Below, piece after piece: positions 12,080 to 22,689 of a DNA stretch of 64,000 bases; position 1 is the stretch's first letter, and each line of letters starts with the position of its first letter. The notes under the pieces are model-generated. The model saw only the letters and a program-made list of their open reading frames with translations, searched no databases and was not told the origin of the DNA. Made by a program: the position numbers and the translations under genes. This stretch comes from Acheta domesticus (Eukaryota; Arthropoda; Insecta; Orthoptera; Gryllidae), in NCBI GenBank assembly GCA_031308135.1, contig JAHLJT010000631.1:196220685-196284684 (forward strand). Reading direction: 5' to 3'.

Positions 12080-14100
12080 AAAGAAATATTAAAAGGGAAA
12101 GAGGCATTTTGCAATGATATGCTTATTTCTATTTTTGTTTTTTTCTTCTTGGATTATAATTATACTGTACACTCAATATAATAAGTAAGCGCACTGTACT
12201 CGAAATTTAAAATTATGTTTAAAGCTTTTTTATGGCTACGAGAATTGTTATTTTTACAATTGTACCCTGTTTACAAGCATTAAGATTAAGTTTGAAATCT
12301 TTATGTTTATTTCTTGTATATTATGTGATAAATAGATTGAAATACTAATAGACATCCCAAAATCATCATCACTTGAGCAGAGATGTAATACGTTTAGCAT
12401 ACGTTTCCTTTGTAAAATCGTTTGGCAGAATCATACTATTCCAATTTTTTTTTCTTCTGTCGTTTTTAACACAGATATTTTGATTTCAAAGAAAAGTAAT
12501 TATTTAAGTGATTGTTAATAATGTATAATTAAAAACGTTTTCCTTGTTTGCGGATGTTCATTGCGACTAAATTATTCAATACCTATTGTACGAATGATTG
12601 TGTTGTTTAATGCATTTGGAAAACACTGTTACAGTGAAAATGTCACAAGTATACCTTTAATTTTTCTTCTTGTTAATGTTTATAATCAACAAAATAAATG
12701 CTGTCCTTAAGAGTCTTGAAGATACGTATTGATCTGCATAATGTACCTTTTATCATTGTTTTAGTTTTCCCTATACGCATAGTGGTATACCATTATCTGA
12801 CTTGAATAGAATGTATCTGTTTTCATGAACGGACAAGGTAACTGCAAATGCTATTGCCGCAGTTCACCAACAATGGGTTTTGTGAGGTCAATATTATATT
12901 CAAGCATGTTTCATGTTTCAAAGTTAGTAGATGTGTATTTCATGAATGGAGATGGCCGTCATATGTAGAGAGTGCTTTCACGTTTTTGGCGAAATACTAT
13001 CCAGAAAGTCCATGCAGTATTAACAATAATGAATGTGATATTTTTTTGATGCGTGTATCAAAACGCATATAAACATCGATTTAAAAATCTAACAACACAG
13101 CAAATTTTACTTAGAATAATTTGATGAATTTACTATCACTCGATCTCAAAAATGATCTGTTTTCATAAATTAATGTTAAAGAAAGACCTTAAGGGCTACT
13201 TAAAAGTAAAATCAATATTTTATGACTATTTTAATGGACGAAAAATGTTTATAAAAGCATTTCAGTATTACTAAACCGAAAAATACACCAATAAATCTGT
13301 AAAATATAAATTACAACATATAACGTAGTGGACACTATCCAATGTTTCATTGTAGGAGTTTGTATCTGAAATTGAAATGCTTGTACTCCAATTGCTGAAA
13401 TTGAAATGATAATGCATGTTCATGAATCTAATCCATATTTAATTGCTCACATTGATTGCTATTTCTTATTCAACTTCGCATGCTAGACTTTAGAAACAAA
13501 TATACTATATAAGGTTTCTCTTAATTACTATTAGAAAATATAAAAGACATCTTTAAATCAATAACTGAATATGCTTCAATAACTTAATATGCTCTTTTAC
13601 TTATGTAAACATATCAATTTGTAGGCTTCTTAATAGATAATGATTAGGTCAGGTTATTTGGGATGCACCTCTTCAAAAGCTTAGCTAAAAAGAATACGCC
13701 GGTGCTCCAAGAATGCCTGTTAAGACATATTTTATGTTTCCCCCCCCCCATGAAATACCTACTGTAAAGAGGAGATAACAATACTTTGCGGGAATAACAG
13801 TTCTCTTCTTGTCGCGATGGCAAATGAGGTGGTAGGAACCGTCATAGTTCAAATATTAGTTATTTCTCGTCTGTAGGCAAATTTTCGCATTGCCCTAGAA
13901 TAGCAGGTATTTCATCGGTCACATCACCCAAAGCTGGCTGTTTGAGACGAATGTAACAACCCTAAGGGTAAACATTCAGTGGTGCAGGATTATTGATATT
14001 ATCTAACAACGAATAATCAGAGAAACCAACATTTAAGAATATTTCTACAAATTTGTAGAACGTTACAATTGGTACCAATTGAATATTCACTTATACCACT
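12080..14100. other. AT-rich stretch, nothing recognised
   Basis: About 2 kb is AT-rich. A C homopolymer (13741-13749) is the only simple feature. The 74-codon frame at 12848-13072 has no domain that I recognise. Confidence 0.5.
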
Positions 14101-14109
14101 TTTAAAATT

Positions 14110-14665
14110 GCCTACCTCTCGGGCGACATGTGGCCTGTAAGTGCGTCTCGTCTGCTCTATTAGAAGATACGCAATGCTACACCCTTCTTCGAGTGCGTGT
14201 TGGCCCTGGCATTAGCGAGAGAGGCAGTGGTGGTGGCGTGAACGGCGAGGAGGAGGAGTGGGGGGCGGGTGGAGGCAGTGGCACAGCTCCCGGCGCGCCT
14301 GCTCGCTTGCTCGCCTGGCTATAAACCATATTAGCCAGAGCGTCTTCATTTGCATACTAAATGCGATTATATGAATACCAATTCCCCGAGACCTTCCGCG
14401 TCCCGACTTTTAATTACTTCCCTAAGGGCTTCCGGGAGTAGCGGCGTTCTCGCTGGCGGGCGATATATCGATACTGTGTTTACGTATCGAAGTTAAATAT
14501 TTCCGTGGGATATCGACTAGTCGGCAATGGCCGCGCCCCGCCTCAGGGTGGGTTCAGAAAGCTCGAAGCCACTTCCGTTCGCAAAGCGAGCGAGCCGTTG
14601 GTGTCGATCGTGGTTGCTTTGGTGACTTTTCGGCGGTCTGTGGTGATGGCAGGGTCGTCCACGTG
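14110..14665. promoter_or_regulatory. CpG-rich island with octamer-bearing AT core
   Basis: GC-rich flanks (14130-14320 and 14370-14660) enclose a low-repeat core at 14320-14420. The core has a perfect octamer ATTTGCAT (14348-14355), a TATAAACC motif (14319-14326) and TTTTAATTACTT (about 14408). The mix of high-complexity sequence, CpG and POU/homeodomain-like sites suggests an enhancer or promoter. This is inference, since no transcript or exon is visible. Confidence 0.35.
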
Positions 14666-14669
14666 CTTT

Positions 14670-14878
14670 GTCGTTAATGCGAGACACTGTAATTCTGTTT
14701 TAACTGTAATCCCTATCTTCAAACTTTTGACATTTTGTAATAATACTTATGATACTAGTGATAAAGGTAGCAGTTTATTTTGCTAGTAGAAAATGTGACG
14801 CGTGGTCAATAAGCTAATCCTACTTGCAATATAAAATCACTTTTTCTTCCTGTGTCATACACTGCGTTTTAGACAGTC
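14670..14878. other. Unassigned sequence
   Basis: This is AT-rich sequence between the CpG island and the LINE fragment. I see nothing in it. Confidence 0.5.
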
Positions 14879-14879
14879 T

Positions 14880-15101
14880 TACTGTTTTCTTCTTCTTCGT
14901 CTTCTTCACTATCAGGAATTAGGCTGATAGCCTGTTCCACTTTCACTTCAATTATCTCTTCCAAGGACGTCCTATTTCTCGTCTTCCTAGAGGTTTGTAA
15001 GATAATATTGATTATTTTATCCTTGTATTATTCATTCTATTTATATTGTGTTGTATCCAGCGTTGTTTATTTTCTTTAATACGGTCATTCATGGAATAAT
15101 A
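14880..15101 (-). pseudogene. RTE-like LINE, 3' fragment, part 1
   Basis: Read on the minus strand, this encodes a decayed C-terminal tail with QRWIQHNINRMNNTRI, then LSYKPLGRREIGRPWKR, then a stop and WNRLSA before the CTT/GAA-rich 3' end. It corresponds to the region just after the RT domain in the related copy at 24690-25690. The coding part resumes at 15698 beyond an inserted 596-bp block. Confidence 0.6.
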
Positions 15102-15697
15102 TGTCACAAATGTGGCGGATGGGGGTAGAGTTCAGAGGGAGCCAAACTCGCTTGTGAGAGGGAGGGGATCATCATAACCAAGGGGAAGAAGCCCTGGTCT
15201 CGGTATTAATTGAGAGGCACACACTTACTTAAAACATGTTTATTATTATGAAGTTCTCTACGATAATGTGACCGTTTCATGGTGGCAGAAGGCCCTTGGA
15301 AAGATTATGTACATCTTACGTGGCACACGATCTCCGCGCAGCTCTCCGACGCGCTGCATCCAACGAACATGGCGCCAGTCATCAATCTAACCCTCCAGCA
15401 GTCCGAGCTCAAGAAGATCGTCGGGTTTAGGGGTGCATAGGGTTATATGAGCACGGGTCACGTGACACTGATGACGTGCTGGTCGTTTCAGATGCAGATC
15501 TTTTGCAAAACACCTGTGTCTCAGACAGCGCCGAGGCCGGTTTTCTGCTGACTGCAGTCCATTCTTTGGTTGCTGAATCGTCAGCACGCCGACCACAAAC
15601 ACCCTTCTGGACTGTGTCACCGTGACCCGAATAACTCATACCCATGCGTTTACTGAATATGTTTATCTAAATATAAACAAATATTCCTCCTGTGACA
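15102..15697. mobile_element. Putative solo LTR nested in a LINE
   Basis: A 596-bp block interrupts the LINE fragment and has TG...CA ends: TGTCACAAATG at the left and CCTGTGACA at the right, with TGTCAC/GTGACA inverted termini. It is GC-richer than its surroundings and contains no coding domain. The flanks (AATA and TATA) are not a clean target-site duplication. A solo LTR fits the ends, the length and the nested position. A non-autonomous DNA element is the alternative. The 77-codon frame inside is not credible. Confidence 0.5.
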
Positions 15698-15905
15698 TAT
15701 ATATTTAGATAAGATCTAATCTTCTCGTTTCTTATTTTATCTTATATCAACCTTTGACTCTCCTTAGAAATTTCATCTCTGTTGTATGTATTTGTTGTTG
15801 TTCTTTTCTGGTTAGACTCCACGATTCACTTCCGTATGTTAATAATGGTACTGCCATTACATTATAAAATTTTATTCTAGTTGTGGTTTCTCTTTTATTT
15901 TAATT
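15698..15905 (-). pseudogene. RTE-like LINE, 3' fragment, part 2
   Basis: The minus-strand translation resumes the LINE with a degraded PLLTYGSESW-type motif near 15820-15850, followed by a stretch corresponding to EMKF. This places it upstream, in protein order, of the fragment at 14880-15101. Frameshifts and stops are frequent. Confidence 0.5.
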
Positions 15906-15909
15906 TAAA

Positions 15910-17670
15910 TATACAAATCACGCAATTGGGTACCGTCAAAATCAGTTGAAGATGATCAGACGAAAGGGCTCTTTTATACATTGCATTCACAGTATTATCT
16001 GAATATTTGAGCATCATCTCACTTTTAGCGTTAGTGCTAAATATTGAACATTCAGAAAGCGGAGCTTGCCCTAAAAGAAACTTTTTTACAAGTGGCTGTC
16101 TAAAAAATAGTAACGCCTGAAAGAATTGTGAAATCAACAGAGAAATATGTTCATCAGTTCATAGAGTGCACTGTAAAAACATTTTCGATGTATTTAACAT
16201 TTTCACAAAAAAGTATATATTATTCTGAGATGATCCTGTTCGAGACTACTAATTGTTCCATGGATTATTAGTAAACGTTAGAAAAGATTTATTGTGCAAC
16301 TGTCTCAAGGGTACAATCCCCTTTATATCTCGTCAAATAATTGAAACACTCTCCAACTGATTTTCAAATGACTTCAGTGATTTACGTCCGTAAACAACTC
16401 ATTTTATTCGATATATTAAAAATATTAATCTGTTCTAATTAATGTTGCTTTTAAAATATTCTACGTAATACGTACTTGTTTTTATTCTCTTTTATACGTT
16501 TTATTGTGAGTTAATATAATTCAAAAATAGGCATAATTTACGTAAGTCACAAAATCACTGTAGCCTACAGTCCAAAACACAACACAAATGTAATCATTAC
16601 AGTACATCACTACTTGGCATGAAGGCAGCGGTATACACTTGAAACGAATTTATTTTGTAGAAAAATCAAAGACATTACGTTTATTTCTCTATAGACATGA
16701 AGTTCTACGGACAATGATACAGTTCCTGTGGTAGATGAAGTTGGCATTAAAATGATTACTCTTCCGTTTTCTGCTTTTGTGTCACAATCTTTCTCGCGCT
16801 GTTAAATGATCTTTCCCCGCCGCAGACGGTTTTTTTTTCTTTGTTCGTGAAATTTCTATAGAAGAATTTCTAAAGAAGTGCCCCGCGGCAGAGCGCGAGC
16901 CATTACGAATGCTAGTCAGAGCCGCTCTTCTATTGTCTTCGACAAATTGCAGAGAGAATGAATAGTAACGTGAAACAATCTTTCTTCAAGTAACTGGCGT
17001 GAACAAGTCTCAAAATTTCTTAGCATTCTTTTGTTTTCTTCAGTATTTTGAACAAACTGGACAGTTATTGAACATTTTACAAGTGCGTTATTATAATACT
17101 TCACGTGTTTATGTCAATCGCATTAAACCCTTCTTGATAAAAAATGTGTGCGGTGCGAAATCATAAATGGTATAACACATAAATTTTAAATTTTACTTCA
17201 CATGCTGAGGAAATGTCTTCTACTAGCACTTAATTTTCGCTCTAATATTTTGTGTTGTCTTAGTAATTAGTTACGAAACTTTGATTTTTTCTTTACAGGT
17301 TTTGGTGTAAAACACTTCCATCTAATATTTTAAATCTAAACAAAGAAAAATAACTTGGGTTGTTTAACGTCTTTATAAGAGGTTTCTATTATTAATTTAG
17401 TTTTCTACCAGAAAACAGTGATGTCACAGAACCCTTTAAAGCATGTGAATATTCTTTCTTACATGAGAGTAAAACATTTTTTCTATTAGGTCTTGTTTAC
17501 AATAATCATTTGTCAAAAAATGTTGAATGTAGGACCACTTTTCGAATCGTCAAATAAGGTATCACTTTGCCAATATTTATGATACTTCTCGAATAACGCA
17601 TGATAATGCAATAATTCCTTAAGTTTGTTTACCTTATTTAATCCCGTGAAAAATCTGATAACTTGTGGTC
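15910..17670. other. AT-rich stretch, nothing recognised
   Basis: The short frames at 15895-16137 and 16916-17104 show no domain. A small GC-richer patch lies at 16795-16925. Confidence 0.5.
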
Positions 17671-17672
17671 AG

Positions 17673-17830
17673 GGTTGGCCAAAGTACTTTAAATTTAGTA
17701 TTTAGATACTTTTCCAAAATAGTTTGTAAATTAGTATTTAAATATATTAGATACTCGAAATACATTAGATTTTGAACTTCTAAATACTTATGTATTTAAA
17801 ATACTTCAAATATTCAAATACAGTAATTTT
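17673..17830. mobile_element. hAT-type MITE end, truncated
   Basis: It begins with CAGGGTTGGCCAAAGTACTT, a terminal sequence style typical of hAT elements. A run of TATTTAGATACTT, ATACTCGAAATAC and AAATACTTCAAATA repeats follows. No opposite CCAACCCTG end is visible, because a SINE starts at about 17831. It is probably a truncated non-autonomous copy. Confidence 0.5.
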
Positions 17831-17915
17831 TTCCGGCCGGGATAGCCGAGGTCGCTAAATCTGAAGGGCCGTAGCTGTCACCAAGCTGTTAAAAAGCAAC
17901 ATAAAATATTGCATT
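17831..17915 (+). repeat. Short SINE (family 4) with LINE-like tail
   Basis: The head GGCCGGGATAGCCGAGGTCG resembles an A-box region. It is followed directly by the tail GTCACCAAGCTGTTAAAAAG, then CAACATAAAATA. The middle and the B box are missing, so this is a deleted copy. The tail matches, in reverse, 36355-36410. Confidence 0.5.
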
Positions 17916-17978
17916 ATAACTTTTTATTGCGATAATATATTGTAATTGTCAGTTACAATAAATTATTAATTGACAGGC

Positions 17979-18240
17979 TTACATTTCTGAACAATAACTA
18001 AAAACTTTTAAATATGAAACACCTTCTATCTGATCTAATTCCTTGAGACTTTGATGCATGATCTTCGGGATGGCTCCAGTACTTGATACTATAATTGGAA
18101 TGATTCTCACTTTGCAAGCATTCCATTGTTTGAGGATAGACTCTGAGAGATCCACATACTTAGTCTTCTTTTCCATATTATCATCTTTTCCTTCTTCTTC
18201 TTCTTTTTCTTCGTCTTCTTCTTCTTATTATTATTACAAA
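17979..18240 (-). pseudogene. LINE polyprotein, C-terminal fragment
   Basis: The 65-codon minus-strand frame (17979-18176) carries KYVDLSESILKQWN, then KVRIIPIIVSSTGAIPK and SLKELDQI. I recognise this as the conserved C-terminal end of an insect non-LTR retrotransposon polyprotein (pattern V.VIPIIVS.TG.IPK...SLK.L). The CTT/TAA-rich run at 18183-18240 is immediately upstream in element orientation. Everything before it is absent. It is probably the same LINE type as the 5' piece at 10804-11640. Confidence 0.6.
18183..18240. repeat. (CTT)n / (TTA)n microsatellite
   Basis: A pyrimidine-rich trinucleotide run changes to TTA repeats at its right end. Confidence 0.85.
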
Positions 18241-19914
18241 GTATTGTATTATTATCATATTTATTCATGAAAGCTTTGGCATTACCTCTGGCATTTGATA
18301 TTTGCTTCTCAGAGTCAGGCCCGGAATTCCGACTGTTTGAAAAGCCCTCAACGCGCGTGCGGGGTTGCCGGGGCTGCGTGGAGGGCGCTCCTGGCGGCCG
18401 GCACCTGCGGCCTGCAGCCCGCGCCGGCGGAGGCCTCGCCGTTGATCCGTCGGAAACAGGGGGCGGGCGACTTGAAAGCGATCCACCCGCACCCACCACC
18501 GCGCCTAGCGTCTCTCGCTCCTCAGGTGTCCGTGCGCGGCGCCAGCCCGCGCCGGCTCTGCGGTTTTTCGATTATCGCGCGAGAGCCCCGACAAAGACCG
18601 GTTAGGCCGGCGGCCGAGGCGCTGCCTGCGGCTCCGCGGGAGCGCGGATTGGGCGCTGAGAGGGATAGCGGTCGGACTCCACCGATCAGCAACAGCCGCG
18701 TCTGCCGAGGCCGCGGCTCTGCCTTGGTCGTTCCTGTTTCGTCCACCCGCTACCTCTCTCACCCAGTTTTGATCCCGCGTCCTCCACTTCCTTGCTTGTG
18801 ACTGCCTCCTCCATTCCAGCGCATCCGTCAGCGCCACCTCCGTCTCCGTCTTGTTCTCTTCTGTCTTCTTCACTCCTGCTACTTCTGCCGTCACCGCCAC
18901 TGTGTCATCTCTTCCGTCCTCGTCTTCCTCCCCCCCGGCCACCTTCGTCACCCGGTCTTATTCCGCGTCTCATCCTCGCATCGCTTCCCAAGACACCGCT
19001 GACTCCTGATCTTCTCAATCCCAGCCACTCCACCCCCGCCGCACCCACCACCGTCACCTCCGCATTTCCCCCTTAGTCCCCGCCACCTCCACCTTAAACT
19101 TCGGCGCTCCCGCCCCGCCGCCTCCGTTCCACTTCCGTACTCCCCGGCTTCATTCCCCTCCGCCGCCTTCCCCGCACCACTCCAACTATTTCGGCTCTTG
19201 TCGCTTCCACTCCCGCCAATTCGATACTCGCCGTCCCCACTGTTTGTTCTGGCGCCTCCCTCGCCATCCCAGTCCCACCTTCTCCGTCTAGAGCGTAGAT
19301 CACTGCCGTCATGTCGTTCGCTCCCGCGACCTCTGCCGTAGCCGCTTTCACTCCAAACCCGCCTCCTCCGTTCCTGCTGCCTTCTCCCACCTCCGTCATT
19401 GCTGCGCTCACCATCTCCTCTCCCGTCGCCTTCCCATTCGCTCCCCCGCCGTCATTGTCCTCATTGACAAGGGGAGTGGGGCGGCCACTGCGGGGGCGGC
19501 GGCGGGGCGCGCGGTGACGCACTGGCGGCGCGGGCGTGGGTGTCGGGGAGGCCCGCAGCGGAGCGGGGGTGCAGCGACAGCGTGGGCGGCGAAGCCCGTG
19601 GTCATCCGGGAGAGGTCGTGAGCGGCGCGGTGTGACGGGGCAGGGGGGAGAGGTTGAAGTGAACTGATCGCCTACACGCCACGGCCATCCCCCGCCCTCT
19701 GTCCCCGGCGGCCCCGGGCTCTCGCGGCCTATTGTGGGCGCGGTGACGTCGCGTCGGCCACTCTGCCCCGGCGCCCCCGCGCTCCCCGCTGCGGCCGTCC
19801 TCACGCCGCCCTCGCTGCCTCCTCTGCCGCGGCTCACCGCTCACCGCGCCCTCTACTTCTTTTCTGGTTCCTTTACGCTCGTGTTCGCGTCATCTTGCAT
19901 TGTTAATTGATTCA

Positions 19915-20400
19915 TTATTAGTTATTCCGGAGGCGTCAACTGCTAAGGTCATTGGTCCCGTAAGTATAGCGCGTGTTTTCATTGAGAGGTGGCGAGCATA
20001 TCCCCATACTGGATGGCGAGATCTGGCGCCGCGGTTTTCCCCAACCAGGCATCTCCCACCAGCGGGGCACCACTCCCGCCGGGACAAGCTCTAAGCTCCC
20101 GATTGGGCATGTGTGGTAGTGTAATGCTTGTTAATGTAGTAAGGGAATGAGGAGAGTACGAGGAAGAGGAAGGAAAGATCGCGCGCGGTCCCTGGTCCGT
20201 TTGTTAGAGTACTGCTCCGGCTTTTGCCTAGGGTTGATCGGAGACACCACGGAAAACTACTGATCAGAGCAGCCGGCCGGTAGAATTCTCCTCCAGACAG
20301 CAGCTGAATTCGATCTAATCAGCTTGTGTCGAAAATCCTACCACTGCACCGTCGGAACTCAAGTCTAGGAACTCCCGGTCAGAGGCACCGTAGAGATGCC
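19915..20400 (-). repeat. SINE family 2, copy B
   Basis: It contains, in order on the plus strand, GTCAACTGCTAAGGTCATTG, GTTTTCCCCAACCAG, CACCAGCGGGGCACC, GTACTGCTCCGGC, GATCAGAGCAGCCGGCC, GAATTCTCCTCCAGACAGC and CTCCCGGTCAGAGGCACCG. Read on the minus strand these run from the head near 20400 to the tail near 19915. It is one of the best-preserved copies. Confidence 0.85.
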
Positions 20401-20639
20401 CTGTGCCTCCTCTCCCGGCTTCTGTGACGTCACTTCTCTGCGATAGTTCAAAGAATAAACTATTTCCTTTGTTCATTAAACCATTACCCAATATTTTTCC
20501 AAACGCTTTCTCGTAGTCCCCGCGACCACCGACTTCCTGCCATAACTTCCCCGACAATCACGAATCCCACACGCCTCCCCACCACGAACACCTGACCATA
20601 GCATCCTCGCTACATCGCTCTCACCACATCACCTGCCTC

Positions 20640-20742
20640 ACCATTCCCGCCCCGCCATCTCCGCCCCTCCATCTCCGCCCCGCCATCCCCTCCCCGCCAT
20701 CCCCGCCCCGCCATCCTCTCCCCGCCATCTCCGCCATGTCTC
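20640..20742. repeat. Imperfect CCGCCAT minisatellite
   Basis: Irregular repeats of CCCGCCATCTCCGCC-type units are each rich in CCGCCCC (GC-box core). Confidence 0.7.
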
Positions 20743-21654
20743 CACAATTATCTGTTACGCCTCGGCGCCACGGCCATTCCACCACTACCGCCGTTTCACC
20801 GTAGTCTCGCCATCACGGGCTCTTCCCCACAGCCTTCACATCACTTCTTTATGTCAACCCCGCATTCTCAGCTATCGTCGTCGGTTCGTGTGAGCTCCGC
20901 CATTAATACCCTTCCACCTGCGCAGTCATTTACTATATGCCCTCTTACCTGCTCCTGCTGTTTCTATCATCTTTGCCATATTTTTTTTGTATATTCTAAT
21001 AATTACGTGCAAGGTATGAGTTAGTATCGAATTTGCTTTGATTTTAATACATTACTGGTGTTTTACTCAATTTATTTTATTATTTTTGTATTTACTTCTC
21101 TTTCATTACTCCCCAAGCTATCCCTTTTAAGCTCTATCAATCAATGTCCATGACTTTCATGCATAATCAATCGTTTTAAGTTTGGACACCTTAACCACTA
21201 ACTCTCTCCTATTTTGCTGTCCTCTACAAAATATCGTTTGTCACCTCCCTGAAATATACTCGTTCCATTTGTATCTTCTCTACCATTATTGCTTTTCCCT
21301 GTTCTTTTGGATCCATCATTCAAGCAACGTATCCCCAGCATTACGCCTCTGTCACCTAATCCAGAAGATCATCACTCCCTCCAACTCCTCATTCCCTCTG
21401 CTCTGCACTGTCACCACTTCCCTGCATTGTCGCCTTAATTAGCATTGGTGTCTCTCAGTCTCCATAATTTTTTGTAGCCATCACTTCCCCAACATCGTAA
21501 CTCTCACTTCCCTGTCCCCGCCGTCACGTGTATCTCTGCCACTGCCTCCTTATCATCGTCTCCCTTCAACTGCCTGTCCGCCAATCTTCCCCTTCATTAC
21601 CTTTCCACCTCAGTCTCCGTGCTGCAGCCTCAGCTCCATAACCTTTCCTACATC

Positions 21655-21745
21655 GACTCCCTGCCATAGCCTCCCCGCTACAGCCTCCCCGCTATAGTCT
21701 CTCCACTACAGCCTCCACGATGGAGCCTCCCCGCTACAGTCCCAC
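21655..21745. repeat. Imperfect GCCTCCCCGCTACA repeat
   Basis: Around five degenerate copies of a 14- to 15-bp unit with the words CCTCCCCGC and TACAG lie within the C-skewed island. Confidence 0.65.
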
Positions 21746-22035
21746 CATATTGCTCTCTCGACTCCCCGCCATACTCTTCCCACCTCTTCTCCACTCCTCC
21801 CTGTCATCGCTTCCCCGCCATAGCCACCCCAAAGCACCCTCCCGACCATAGCCACCCCATTCCCGGTCATGGTCTCCTTTCCATTGTTTTCTCGTCAGAG
21901 CCTTCCCGCCACCACTTCCCCGCTTCCACTTCACCACAGCCTCCCGCCAGTCTCTCTGACGCCGCCTCCGCTAGTCTCTTCTCCACCACTTGCCCACCAC
22001 TGTCTCCCCTCCACCACAACCATTCCTAACGCTTA

Positions 22036-22560
22036 CTCCATCAACGTCTCCCCTCCATTGCCTTTCACCTTCACTATTCCTCCATCCAGCCTTCCCTTCA
22101 GTTACTGCCCTTCAACCTCTCACCACGTCCTTCTCTTGCACTACCCCCTGCACCGCCTCCCCTCCACCCATGGTCCCCGCGGCCGCCCCGCAACGCCCCG
22201 CCTCGCCACCGTCTGTACTCCTTCAAGAGTCCCCCCTCCATTGCCTCTCACGTTTCCTATTCCGCCATCCAGCCTTCCGTTCGGTTACTGCCCTTCAACC
22301 TCCCGCCCCGCCATTCTCTTGCACTGCCTCCTGCACCGCCTCCCCTTCACCCGTTTTTCCCGCCGCCGCTCGGCAACGCCCCGCCTCGCCACCGTCTGTA
22401 CTCCTTCAACTTTCCCCCTCCATTGCCTCTCACGTTCACTATTCCGCCATCCAGCCTTCCGTTCGGTTACTGCCCTTCAACCTCCCGCCCCGCCATTCTC
22501 TTGCACTGCCTCCTGCACCGTCTCCCCTGCACCCGTTGTCCCCGCCGCGCCGCCGTCTGT
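22036..22560. repeat. Three tandem copies of a ~182-bp unit
   Basis: The anchor CTCCATTGCCT starts at 22053, 22236 and 22418, giving periods of 183 and 182 bp. Each copy goes through GCCATCCAGCCTTCC, TACTGCCCTTCAACCTC, CTTGCACT and CACCGTCTG(T) in the same order. Copies 2 and 3 are more alike than copy 1. The overlapping Pro/Ser-rich frames are a consequence of the repeat. Confidence 0.85.
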
Positions 22561-22689
22561 TGGACGCGCCTCTTGACTGCGCTTAGCGGCCATTGGCGGC
22601 TGCCGGCTCCGCCCCAGCGGCTCGGGCGCAGCGCGCTGGCTTTTCTCCATCGGCATGCCGCGCCCGGCCGGCTGGTTAGGAATAAATGG

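Larger units (their letters stand above)
18340..22680. other. Large GC-rich, C-skewed low-complexity island
   Basis: A balanced CpG-rich core (18340-18710) is followed by about 3.8 kb dominated by C and T on the plus strand, built from loosely repeated CTCC, CGCC and CCAC words. A short G-rich reversal lies at 19470-19650. A SINE interrupts it at 19915-20400. An AT-rich gap lies at about 20960-21200. A second balanced CpG segment lies at 22555-22680. The long frames here (for example 19094-19837 minus and 21869-22576 plus) are Pro/Ser/Thr- or Arg/Gly-rich and overlap in several frames. I regard them as stop-poor repeats. Confidence 0.55.
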
